Assembly (NCBI RefSeq): GCF_000238315.3
Contig: NZ_CP011924.1
Location: 1,962,501 to 2,026,500, forward strand
Reading direction: 5' to 3'
From: Pseudoalteromonas piscicida
Lineage (GTDB): Bacteria; Pseudomonadota; Gammaproteobacteria; Enterobacterales; Alteromonadaceae
Length of the DNA stretch: 64,000 nucleotides
Below, one piece after another: positions 24,806 to 34,634 of this stretch (position 1 is the stretch's first letter; each line of letters starts with the position of its first letter). The position numbers and the translations under genes are program-made. A model generated the notes under the pieces. The model did no database searches. It was given only the letters and a program-made list of their open reading frames with translations, and was not told the DNA's origin.

Positions 24806-26479
24806 ACCGACCAACTCCTTCACTATAGCTTCAAGATCGCTTTTCTTCTGCCCATCAATTAAACCATCCACGTGGTGTTTGATTATATTTATCGGCTTCA
24901 AATCATTGCGTCCTTGTGGCTTAGGTATTCCGAGGAACTCTTCAAGATCTTCTGTAAATTGATAAATTCCCGAAGTTAGTGGTGTCGATGCATCAGTCAC
25001 AATTCCATTCCACGTGGCATGATTGCCTCTATTATTATCCCCATCAAAAATCACAGAATGTGGAATGCCTAGCTCAGTTAGAAGATGAATAAACCTATGA
25101 AGATTGTACTTGCCAAGACAATCCAGCACATAAACTCTAGACTCCCTTAGAAAGTCCCACTCATTATCAGCCAAATAGTCAAAATATATTTTTTCAGAAG
25201 CACCTTCGCATAACAAAACATGACGAGCGAAGAACAGACTAGATCGTTCAGAATCTAGCCAGAGAAAATATCTTAACTCTTCATCTGCCATTCTAACTTC
25301 TTCATCAAAATTTGGATCTTGGTCTTCACCGAATTCTCTGGCAGCAACCAAGTTGTTATCTAAAACCTCTTGCATCGTCGATTCAGTTAGCTGATGGGCA
25401 ACAGAGTGCTTATCACTTCGATGCAAACGTAAGATAGAAGTTAAATCGCTTACTGATTTTCCAACGAATTGCGAGGAATGTGTAGATACAATTACCTGTT
25501 GCCCGTCGGAGTTACCCAGATCTTTTAGGCTTCTAAACAGCACATCTTGTTGTGAAGGGTGCAGGAATGCTTCAGGCTCTTCAAATAAAAGTAACGTATA
25601 ATCAGGGTTAAAATCCTTCTTTGATGGTTTGGATGGAGTATTGTACTGAGAAGACATCTTGATCAGAGTGTAAATCAGATGCCTTTGTAAGCCCTGTCCG
25701 AATGAAGATATATCGACACGCTGTCCGTTTAGCTTATGATCTTCAATGTGTGGTTTAAGCAGGGTTTTAACAATGTCATCTGATTTTATTGGAGAGACTT
25801 CAATATCAATTCCAACTCCCCACTGCGATAGCTCAGCGTTTACTCCTGATTTAATCCCATCTATTGATAACCCGCTAGCTTCCTCACCTTTAAACTCATC
25901 ATTAAACTTTGAGAAGGCACTATTTAGCTCTTCAAAGACATTGCTACTTGCAACTACCTTTTTCATAACCAAATTCACCAAATCACGAAATGGAGAAGGG
26001 CCGGAGGTTTTTAAAGTGTCCTCTACTTTGCTTACAGCGGGTATATATATTATTGAGCCGAGCTTTGATGAGGAAACATTCGCGGCTCCATAAAAGTTGC
26101 TTTCAGAAAGCACTCCATTTTCATACGCATAAATATTTGACTGCTTAGCCTTAACTTTTCCCTCATCAGAGAGAAAATACTTACGAACCTTGAGAAGGTT
26201 GTCTGGAGACTTATAGTCATCTTTCAATGAATCCTGCTCTTCGTCCGAAGTATGAAAGTGCAATTCCATCCATGATTCATTGTCAGCCGTGTCAATCTTC
26301 GGAAAATCCCTGTTCTTATCGAACTTCAGGCCATCATCCTCGTAAAATACCCTTAATGCGCTGAGCAGGTTTGTTTTCCCTGAATTGTTTTCACCAACAA
26401 TTAGGCTGTAGTTCGACACTTCAAATGTGGCGTCTAATACAGACCTAAAGTTATGGATGATTACCTTCCTTAGTTTCAT
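24800..26479 (-). CDS. Cassette gene: OLD-family ATPase/TOPRIM nuclease
   Basis: 559 residues. N-terminal ABC/SMC-like ATPase: RKVIIHNFRSV start, Walker A GENNSGKT at 29-36, SSFGQGLQRHLIYTLIKM signature region, Walker B LLLFEEPEAFLHP near 305, and VSTHSSQF His-loop. The C-terminal TOPRIM domain has HVLLCEGASEKIYFDYL near 430 and SVIFDGDNN (the DxD). This architecture is the OLD (overcoming lysogenization defect) family, shared by GajA and other anti-phage nucleases. No UvrD-like GajB or reverse transcriptase is beside it, so it is a stand-alone OLD type unless the next cassette (26572) is a partner. At ~1.7 kb it is large for an integron cassette. Confidence 0.85.
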   Translation of the reverse strand: MKLRKVIIHNFRSVLDATFEVSNYSLIVGENNSGKTNLLSALRVFYEDDGLKFDKNRDFPKIDTADNESWMELHFHTSDEEQDSLKDDYKSPDNLLKVRKYFLSDEGKVKAKQSNIYAYENGVLSESNFYGAANVSSSKLGSIIYIPAVSKVEDTLKTSGPSPFRDLVNLVMKKVVASSNVFEELNSAFSKFNDEFKGEEASGLSIDGIKSGVNAELSQWGVGIDIEVSPIKSDDIVKTLLKPHIEDHKLNGQRVDISSFGQGLQRHLIYTLIKMSSQYNTPSKPSKKDFNPDYTLLLFEEPEAFLHPSQQDVLFRSLKDLGNSDGQQVIVSTHSSQFVGKSVSDLTSILRLHRSDKHSVAHQLTESTMQEVLDNNLVAAREFGEDQDPNFDEEVRMADEELRYFLWLDSERSSLFFARHVLLCEGASEKIYFDYLADNEWDFLRESRVYVLDCLGKYNLHRFIHLLTELGIPHSVIFDGDNNRGNHATWNGIVTDASTPLTSGIYQFTEDLEEFLGIPKPQGRNDLKPINIIKHHVDGLIDGQKKSDLEAIVKELVGV

Positions 26480-26504
26480 GATCTCTCCAAAAGTAAATTA
26501 AGGT

Positions 26505-26577
26505 ATATAACGCCGCCAACACCGGAAATTTAGGAGCGACAGCGAGTAAATTTTCCGAGTGCTTGGCCTTGTTAGCT
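26505..26577 (-). other. attC site
   Basis: Classic 70-bp form. Minus strand AGCTAACAAGGCCAAGCAC.. with the arms GCCAAGCAC/GTGTTGGC and GGAAAATTT/AAATTTCC, a variable centre CTCGCTGTCGCTCC, and R' GCGTTATA. It overlaps the stop of the upstream cassette gene. Confidence 0.93.
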
Positions 26578-27390
26578 TTCTGTATCATCAGAGTTCGATG
26601 ACTCAAGGTAATAGTTAACTGCATTCCTTTTCATAACATCATTAATGAACTGAACGGACAAGCACGAATTTTGCACTAAATTTTCATAAGTTGATTCAGC
26701 AATTAACACTTGTTTCGGGTTAAGAGGAAGTACATGAAATCCTTCTAGGAAATTGGCACAAAAAGCATCTGATAGGATAAATTTATCATTGTCGCTTTGA
26801 TACAACCGCCATCTTTGATTTTTTATAGTTTCGCACCATTGTGCGAAGGCTTGATTCATTGCCATTTTCACAACTTGTCTCGCCATATGCTGACTATCAG
26901 GATCTATTGTGGCATTTACAATATGAGCGGGGCCATCCATTTCCAATTCATTATCTTCTAATTCAGATTTACTATATTCATGGGATATTGAAGAAAATTC
27001 TGATGGGTAGTGGGGACGCTCTTTATTAGCAACCCAAACCCTAACACACAGCAATACATAATAAGCCATAACATAATCGGGATCGGTAAAATCATTTCCA
27101 TTTTTCATAAGCCCGATCTGGCTTTGATAGTTATCTTCATTACTTTTCAACATCTTCGATTCAGTCCATTGATCCCACAACCTCATAACACAGAAGTATG
27201 GGCTTTTAGCAGGAAGTGTTTTTAACTTCTTACTTTCGATGTCGAATACCTCAACCATTTTCCCATCAGAAGACCACTCTAAAAGATGTTTGCTAGGAAT
27301 TACATGTTGATTAACAATTATTTTATTAGGGTTGCTTCCATGCTCATTAGTCTTAAGCAATGGCTTTTCGTGTCGGGATAATCGCGCCAT
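26572..27390 (-). CDS. Cassette gene: DUF4238-like protein
   Basis: 272 residues from the ATG giving MARLSRHEKPLLKTNEHG. The frame is open 12 codons further to a TTG that lies in the cassette boundary and is unlikely. The early segment IIVNQHVIPSKHLLEWSSDG resembles the (Q)HxIPxxxLxxF start of DUF4238 proteins, which have a mostly helical body and unknown function. Later WCETIKNQRWRLYQSDNDKFILSDAFC is compatible with that family. First gene of the array in the reading direction, directly before the OLD cassette. The family call is tentative. Confidence 0.55.
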   Translation of the reverse strand: MARLSRHEKPLLKTNEHGSNPNKIIVNQHVIPSKHLLEWSSDGKMVEVFDIESKKLKTLPAKSPYFCVMRLWDQWTESKMLKSNEDNYQSQIGLMKNGNDFTDPDYVMAYYVLLCVRVWVANKERPHYPSEFSSISHEYSKSELEDNELEMDGPAHIVNATIDPDSQHMARQVVKMAMNQAFAQWCETIKNQRWRLYQSDNDKFILSDAFCANFLEGFHVLPLNPKQVLIAESTYENLVQNSCLSVQFINDVMKRNAVNYYLESSNSDDTES

Positions 27391-27418
27391 GTAATATCTC
27401 TTTATTGAAGCAGGGAAA

Positions 27419-27737
27419 GCTAACAATTTAATATCGACCCAATGGGTCGTTTCTATACCGAGTCATGGGTCATTATTCTCATTGTACCAGTTTTATCACA
27501 ATAACTAACTTGTTGCTACAGATATATTTTTCATCATTTCTGCAATAATGGAAAGGATAAAAACGACTCAGTGGGTCGTTTTCTTGACTATAGGAGAAAT
27601 ACGCCACCACTGTATATAAATACAGTCAAATTTATGCTGACTAAGCAATATTCGGTCAGAACCGATGATACCCCGTTGAGCAAAGGTTTCTAGCTTGTTT
27701 TGGGGCAAAGGCAGCTTAAATTGCCGCCTTTTCTTAA
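27419..27737. other. Start of the cassette array and the gap to the recombinase
   Basis: GCTAAC at 27419-27424 (minus strand GTTAGC) is the outermost cassette core. No attC arms lie beyond it, so this may be an attI-like or broken end. Upstream are two copies of a quasi-palindrome, CGACCCAATGGGTCG (27435-27449) and CGACTCAGTGGGTCG (27564-27578), each followed by TTT, with a weaker AGTCATGGGTC at 27461. No integron integrase gene is present. GTTTTGGGGCA at 27697-27707 recurs at 32840. Confidence 0.5.
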
Positions 27738-28334
27738 TTAACAATCTGTTTCTCTGGATACCTTGATAGCATCTTCAATCTCAATTCCGAGATATCTAAT
27801 CGTGTTATCGATTTTTGTGTGACCAAGTAGTAATTGAACAGCGCGAATATTTTTGGTTCGTGCGTAAACCAAAGTCGCTTTGGTTCTGCGCATTGAGTGA
27901 GTACCATATAGATCAGAATCAAGCCCTAACTGCTCAGCCCAACTCCTGATTATAGACCTGTAATATGAATAGCTTATTGGTTGATTAGTGCGACGTAAAC
28001 TCCGAAACAAATATTCACTAGGTTTCAATTTACCTTCTTGAACCCAACGGCTAATACTTTGTTGTGTTCTCGGAGTTATCTCAAATTGAACTTCGATCCC
28101 TGTTTTCTTTTGTGTCCATTGAACCCTCTCGAAAACTTGATCTTGGGTTGCGACATCTTTAACCCTTAAAGACAGTAGATCACATGATCTTAGCTTGCTG
28201 TCTATCGCCAAGTTAAGTAACGCCAGTTGCATCAAGTTATTTTGAATTTCAATGCGAGTACGTATACGCCAAATCTCTTCAAGTTTGAAAGGACGTTTCA
28301 TCCCAGTAGCATTGTGGTTTAGTTTTTGTTTCAT
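27738..28334 (-). CDS. Small tyrosine recombinase (FimB/FimE-size)
   Basis: 198 residues, catalytic domain only. Arg in AIDSKLRSCDLLSL (R49), basic QKKTGIEVQFEITP for the beta-hairpin Lys, THSMRRTKATL (HxxR), LLLGHTKIDNTIRYLG (His and the Tyr nucleophile near 183). It lacks the N-terminal core-binding domain of phage integrases and the extra alpha-I2 patch of IntI, so it is not the integron integrase. FimB/FimE-like proteins of this size invert or move short DNA. It sits between the cassette array and the Sir2-HerA operon, divergent from the latter. The 276-bp gap to sir2 holds the two promoters and nothing else recognised. Confidence 0.88.
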   Translation of the reverse strand: MKQKLNHNATGMKRPFKLEEIWRIRTRIEIQNNLMQLALLNLAIDSKLRSCDLLSLRVKDVATQDQVFERVQWTQKKTGIEVQFEITPRTQQSISRWVQEGKLKPSEYLFRSLRRTNQPISYSYYRSIIRSWAEQLGLDSDLYGTHSMRRTKATLVYARTKNIRAVQLLLGHTKIDNTIRYLGIEIEDAIKVSRETDC

Positions 28335-28610
28335 AGTGACCTCCTAATTAAAAGTCACTATTGATAATAGATAGATTGCCAATGACTAAGGTTTGGACAT
28401 AGATGAGTCAGTGGCTTTGCTAATTTGGCAAAATTCAAATAAATCAACTATGGAAAAACCTAATAAACAAAGTAAAAGAACCCCCCTTCCACTCACTATG
28501 AAATCCTCACTACTTATCGGGAATTGACCGTCATTTCATTTCCCGATAATCTCAGTTGTAAAACAGTTGCTTATCAACAAATTTAATAATTATTCTGAGC
28601 ATTCGACCCT

Positions 28611-29750
28611 ATGACGACTTCCAAAATCGATCTGAACGACCTACACGACAAGAACATAAACTATTTGATTGGTGCAGGAGCATCGGCAGGTCTATTCCCT
28701 ACTCTTGCACTGGACATGCAAACTGAGGGGAAATGGGAGACGATTGAAACTTTGGCTACCGAGTTCGATTCTATTGACGCTAAACACCTCAAAGCCTTGC
28801 TATTCATGTATTACTACGAGGAATGCATTAAGCCTGTTAGTTCTGTTGATTTCACTTCCTTAAAAGACGATGAACAAACAGTCATCGATAATTATAAGAA
28901 GTTCATGAAATTGAACCTCGAAATTCTTCGTCGAAAACGAGGTTACGACAGAAAGATTAACTTCTTCACCACGAACTACGATTCCTGCCTAGCCTACGCA
29001 GCAGATGATCTCTACGAAGAAAAATCAATCCGATTTAACATCAACGATGGCTCTCGTGGTTTCCATAAGAAAATCGTTGAGGCTCGTAACTTCGATTGTA
29101 TGACCACTGAATCAGGTATCTTCGACAGAAACAAAGAAGTCCAACGACAAATCAATCTTATCCACCTTCACGGCTCTGCTTTCTGGCGTAAGCACAACGA
29201 TTCTATCCTCGTTGATTATTCTTCTGCGGATCAAATCGTTTCTGAGTCATCAATAGACAGCATGTACTACGGTGACTTCAAAGAGATGCTAGAAAGTGGC
29301 TCTCACACCGTGGATCAGTTGTGTTCAATGACTATCGATGATGAAAACAAAGCAGCATTCGAGAACATACAAAATGACTTCTACAAGGAATATAACCAGT
29401 TACCTATCGTGAACCCTACGAAATGGAAGTTCCACGAAACGGTATTTGAAGAACACTATTACCAAATGCTGCGGCACCTTAGTTATGAGTTAGAAAAGCC
29501 AAATAGCGTATTGATAGCCTTCGGGTTCTCATTTGCTGATGAGCATATCAGGAACTTGATTAAACGCTCTCTGACGAACCCTACTCTACAGGTATACATC
29601 TGTTGCTACAGAGAAACGATAATCCCCGAATTACAGAAGCATTTCTCTGACTTCAATAACATCAAGTATGTTGTCCATGAAGAAGGTAAGGCATTAGATT
29701 TCTCTTACTTCAACTCTCACGTCCTAACTCTTGGTGAGGATGACGCATGA
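28611..29750 (+). CDS. Sir2-domain protein of a Sir2-HerA defence pair
   Basis: 379 residues. SIR2-type NAD-binding core: NYLIGAGASAGLFPT (GAGAS 21-25), INFFTTNYDSCLAYAADD near 121, the catalytic-His region LIHLHGSAFW near 183, and IAFGFSFADEHIRNLI near 305. The stop overlaps the ATG of the following HerA gene (ATGA), so translation is coupled. In Sir2-HerA anti-phage systems the two proteins form a large complex in which Sir2 depletes NAD+ on infection. Here the partner gene is split by an insertion sequence, so this Sir2 is probably without its ring partner. Confidence 0.88.
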   Translation: MTTSKIDLNDLHDKNINYLIGAGASAGLFPTLALDMQTEGKWETIETLATEFDSIDAKHLKALLFMYYYEECIKPVSSVDFTSLKDDEQTVIDNYKKFMKLNLEILRRKRGYDRKINFFTTNYDSCLAYAADDLYEEKSIRFNINDGSRGFHKKIVEARNFDCMTTESGIFDRNKEVQRQINLIHLHGSAFWRKHNDSILVDYSSADQIVSESSIDSMYYGDFKEMLESGSHTVDQLCSMTIDDENKAAFENIQNDFYKEYNQLPIVNPTKWKFHETVFEEHYYQMLRHLSYELEKPNSVLIAFGFSFADEHIRNLIKRSLTNPTLQVYICCYRETIIPELQKHFSDFNNIKYVVHEEGKALDFSYFNSHVLTLGEDDA

Positions 29751-30277
29751 GCATCTTCATTGGTGAGGTAACAGCGGTAAATGGCATTCAAATTACGTTG
29801 ACCGTTGATGAGACATCGAACAAAGACACCATTTTCTATGAAGGTCAGCGATACAAAGGCATATCTATCAGAGAGTATGTTTCAATTCAGCGTGGCTTCC
29901 GTGACATTGTATGCATCGTTGAGGGTGAGTACTTAGATGAAAGGCGTTTCCAAGAGAACACGGATAAAATCGAGTACGTACGAAAAGTGCATATTCGCCC
30001 TATTGGCTACATTGAAAATGGTAACTTCTTTGAAGGCATCAAGTTCTTACCGTTGATCCGAGATCCTGCCTTCCTGTTACCTGAGCACGCCTTAAAGACA
30101 GTTTATTCATCTAGCGCTGAATCAGATTTCTGCATTGGATCGTTGTTAAAAGAAGGGATTGAGATATCTCTACCTTGGCAGAAGTTGTTTAATACTCACA
30201 TTGTAGTGGCATAGTTAATTTGGCCACCCATTAAGAAAGAAATGTTATGCTATTTGCATACAAATTTGGGTGAAAAA

Positions 30278-31458
<1,181 letters not shown>

Positions 31459-32862
31459 CCACTACACATTGGTATTTTTGGAAACACTGGTAGCGGTAAA
31501 TCAAATACTCTAACGAAACTCTTCACCACTTTGTTCGATGAAAAGCATGAGCAAATCAAACCTGTCAGTAAGTTCGTGCTGCTTGATTTCAATGGTGAGT
31601 ACATCAAAGATCAAATCGTATCACTGGAACATAAGCACGCTATAGATCTGAATACGAATACAGCAGTCGATCAATTCCCGTTAGCAGAAGACGAATTCTG
31701 GAATGCGGAGACGCTTTCAATTCTTTTCCAAGCCACGACCAATACACAGAAACCGTTTATTAATAGAGTCCTGCAAGGACGCTCAAAGTATGGCTCTGGT
31801 AAGGCGAGTGCTCTAAGTTACTTAAAGTATACTATTAAGTTCTGCTTAACTTCATCTTCTCAGAAGCCTGAAGTACTCGACCTCATCAAGAGTGCTCTAA
31901 AGAGCACTGATAGCGTAGATATCCTCAAAGATGTTAGTTGGCATGGAAGTAACTTTAAAATTCGTGTTGGGACAGGTTTTGAATTCTTTAATAGCGAAAG
32001 CAAATATAATCTCTACCTCAAAAATACTGTTGATAGCATTCAGATTAATGACCTTGACGCATTTCAGGAATTCAAAATTCTGTGCAAATTGAAGTTGATT
32101 AATGATTTGATGTTCAACTTTGTTCAATTCGATCACATACAGCCACTATTAAAACGTGCTGAATCCTCGCTAGGAGGGTTATCCAAGGTAATCAAAGTAG
32201 AGTCTAGTGTTTCTGCTGACGATAAGGCACTAACCGTCATTTCGCTGCGTAATTGCAACCAAGACGTGAAGAAAATCATTCCCCTTCTTGTAACGAAGCA
32301 CTATTACAATTCTCATAAGAATCAAATCAAGACAAGCCCACCAGAAAAGACACTGCACCTAATCATTGATGAAGCACATAACATCCTTTCTCAGCAATCA
32401 GTACGTGAACAGGCTAACTGGAAAGACTATCGTTTAGAGTTGTTTGAAGAATTGATTAAGGAAGGTCGCAAGTTCGGAATTTTCCTAACATTATCGAGTC
32501 AACGACCTGCGGATATATCTGCAACGATTATGTCCCAATTGCATAACTTCTTTATCCATCGTTTGGTTAATGACCGTGATTTGTTCTTACTAGATAACAC
32601 CATTAGTACATTAGATTCTGTTTCTCGATCATTGATTCCTAACCTATCAAGAGGCTCTTGCATTATTACAGGTACTTCGTTTGATCTGCCTATGCTGATC
32701 CAAGTGGATGAATTAAGCGACAACAGCAAACCAGACAGTAATGACGTTCTTTTAGGTAACCTCTGGGCAGTTAAAACCGAAGAAGAGTCTGATCGGCCCT
32801 GAATTAGTCCAGTATGGGGGGCTTCCTAGTTGTCAACACGTTTTGGGGCATTTTCGATTTAG

Positions 32863-32897
32863 AAATGGCAGCGTATCGACTGCGCTAGCTGCCATTT
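32863..32897 (+). terminator. Hairpin after the sir2-herA operon
   Basis: AAATGGCAGC (32863-32872) pairs with GCTGCCATTT (32888-32897), loop 15 bases, 60 bp after the herA stop. The U-tract is short, so its strength is uncertain. Confidence 0.6.
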
Positions 32898-32898
32898 T

Positions 32899-32978
32899 AG
32901 TATGATACTTTAATGCTTAGTATGATACTTTAATACTTAGTATGAATCTTTATTACTTGGTATGAGACTTTATTACTC
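32899..32978. repeat. Tandem repeat, 4 x 20 bp
   Basis: Four consecutive 20-bp units of the form AGTATGATACTTTAATGCTT. The first two differ at one base and the last two are more diverged (AGTATGAATCTTTATTACTT, GGTATGAGACTTTATTACTC). Iteron-like spacing of two helical turns. It stands 8 bp before a transposase remnant. Confidence 0.85.
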
Positions 32979-32985
32979 TCTCACA

Positions 32986-33111
32986 ATGGAAGCATCTGTT
33001 GTTAAACGTCTTAAAGAACTTGAAGAAGAAAATCGTAGGCTAAAAGATATGCTTGCCACGCTGAACTTAAAGCACTCGATGCTTGAGCATATCATCGCAA
33101 AAAAGCTATAA
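32986..33111 (+). pseudogene. IS3-family orfA remnant
   Basis: A 41-codon frame, MEASVVKRLKELEEENRRLK.. ending HIIAKKL, matching the leucine-zipper C-terminal half of IS2/IS911-like OrfA (usually ..LENEALKDLIAKKL). The HTH half and orfB are missing. The following 33112-33284 has no recognised feature. Confidence 0.7.
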
Positions 33112-33284
33112 AAACAAGTAGGCAGCTTCTGCCACAAAACAACTGTTCGCAATTATGTTTTATTCAAAAAAATCAACTGTGGCAGTTCAAGTTAATATTT
33201 ACTCAATTGAGCACGTGAAAACAAAGCAACCTAGATCCTTCAAACCAATTCCATAGCCTTTGTTCACGCTTCTAATCAAATATA

Positions 33285-33551
33285 TTAGTGAAGCTCTTTA
33301 GCAAATATTGACGCAGCTTTAATCAAAATATCTCGCTCTCTTGATAACTCTTCTAGACGTTTTTCAAGTGAATTAACAATCAAGCTATATTTCGAGTTTT
33401 CTAGTTGCTTCGCTGATTGTATCCAATGATACAAAGTGCTCTGACCTATGTTCAAATCTTTAGCAACATCTGCAACCCGCTCTCCTTCAGACAATACCCT
33501 TCTGGTCGCTGATAACTTTATTTCATCTGAGTAAGTCTTACTCACAATCAT
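33285..33551 (-). pseudogene. Orphan IS3-family OrfA (transposase remnant)
   Basis: 88 residues, MIVSKTYSDEIKLSATRRVLSEGERV: HTH (VADVAKDLNIGQSTLYHWIQ) and zipper (SLEKRLEELSRERDILIKAASIFAKELH), complete as an OrfA. No orfB follows it on the minus strand, so it is a fragment of an IS and is different in sequence from the remnant at 32986. The open frame extends upstream to ~33800 but that part overlaps the XRE gene and is not coding-like. Confidence 0.75.
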
Positions 33552-33641
33552 ATTCCTCGATAGTAGCTTAGGATTCCTAAGTATACATGATAGAGTAAAA
33601 CTTAGAGAATCTAAGTACCAGCTTTTTATTATGATTAACCT

Positions 33642-33980
33642 TTGGATTTTAGTAACCCCCTCCCGGCGCGGCTTAAAGAGGCTAGGACAAGAGAAAAAAT
33701 TTCTCAAAGAGACTTGGGAATTAGAATTGGTCTGGAGCCAAGTTCTGCGAGTGGGCGTATGAACCATTATGAAAAAGGCAGACATACACCAGATTTGCAA
33801 ACTTTAAAGCGAATAGCTGAAGAACTACATGTTCCACTAAACTATTTCTTTTGTGAAAATGATGATATGGCCAAGCTTGTTATGTTATTCGATCAGTTAT
33901 CTCAAGAAGAAAAGCTGAAGTTTTTAAATCAACTTGAACAAAATAAAAATTCAAAACATCGTCCAAAAGGAAGCACTTAG
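33642..33980 (+). CDS. XRE-family transcriptional regulator
   Basis: 112 residues with a TTG start (no in-frame ATG nearby). HTH_XRE at residues 8-68: LPARLKEARTREKISQRDLGIRIGLEPSSASGRMNHYEKGRHTPDLQTLKRIAEELHVPLNYFF, close to phage Cro/C1-type regulators such as those ending in ..LNYFFCENDDMAKLV. The C-terminal region is short and charged with no protease/LexA domain. It lies tail to tail with the recombinase module and could regulate the island; the target is unknown. TTG suggests low expression. Confidence 0.82.
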   Translation: MDFSNPLPARLKEARTREKISQRDLGIRIGLEPSSASGRMNHYEKGRHTPDLQTLKRIAEELHVPLNYFFCENDDMAKLVMLFDQLSQEEKLKFLNQLEQNKNSKHRPKGST

Positions 33981-34052
33981 CCAAGTTCAATACAGAGCTA
34001 AAGTAAGCAAACTATCGAACATTGACACATTCTGGGCTGAACACTACGGTTA

Positions 34053-34634
34053 TTAATTATGCTTCTGAGGTGAGATATTGATTGATTTTATTAGTTGCTT
34101 ATTAGTTTCACGTAATTCAGCAACTTGATTTTGTAGAGTTTGATTCTCACGTCGTAACTCAGCCAGTTCCGCTGATATGTTTTTGTGAGACTCAGTTAAT
34201 GTACTACTTAGCAAAGCCTCGGCAATCTTAGCGTAATCATGATTTCTATACTCCATTATCTGATGTCTGATTAATGCATTTTCTTTACGTACCTCTTCTG
34301 CTGTTTTCTTTCGGGAAACTCTAGAGCGAAGCTTTTCTTGAGCTAAAGCAATTAGCTCTTCCGTACGGTCTTTAATCCACTTATGGAGATCTGGGTTTTT
34401 TCGCTCACTAATATTACTTTTGTCACACCCAGCTGCCAAAGCGACTTGAGAAGCAACAATCTTACGACATTTCCCATCGGAAGCTTTCCCAGCTAGTATT
34501 TCAGCTTTCTTTGCTTCGAACTGTTTTTTAGCTTCTAAATAAAGCCTTCTCTGGAGTACAGTTGCATTGGTAATCCATTCTGGTTCATGGAGAGAGGAGC
34601 TAGCCGTTTTCTTATAATTTAAAAGTCTACTCAT
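34053..34634 (-). CDS. Small coiled-coil protein of the recombinase module
   Basis: 193 residues, basic and helical. An N-terminal region contains a possible HTH (VASQVALAAGCDKSNISERKNPDLHKWI), and the C-terminal coiled coil (ISAELAELRRENQTLQNQVAELRETNKQLIKSI) covers about residues 145-185. Its start overlaps the stop of the 649-residue recombinase by 8 bp, so it is the last gene of a four-gene operon. Position and shape recall TnpC of Tn554-type elements or GmtX of gamma-mobile-trio islands, accessory proteins of multi-recombinase modules. The family name was not verified. Confidence 0.6.
   Translation of the reverse strand: MSRLLNYKKTASSSLHEPEWITNATVLQRRLYLEAKKQFEAKKAEILAGKASDGKCRKIVASQVALAAGCDKSNISERKNPDLHKWIKDRTEELIALAQEKLRSRVSRKKTAEEVRKENALIRHQIMEYRNHDYAKIAEALLSSTLTESHKNISAELAELRRENQTLQNQVAELRETNKQLIKSINISPQKHN

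Noticed and set aside
18376-27425. CRISPR array as an explanation of the repeated elements
   Set aside because: The repeats are not identical short units with uniform spacers; they are attC-like, separated by whole genes, and no cas gene is present.
27738-28334. Small tyrosine recombinase as the integron integrase of the cassette array
   Set aside because: Only 198 residues, without the N-terminal domain and without the IntI-specific extra patch; it resembles FimB/FimE-type proteins.
33285-33800. 171-codon minus-strand frame
   Set aside because: Only the last 88 codons, starting at 33551, look like OrfA; the upstream part overlaps the XRE gene on the other strand.
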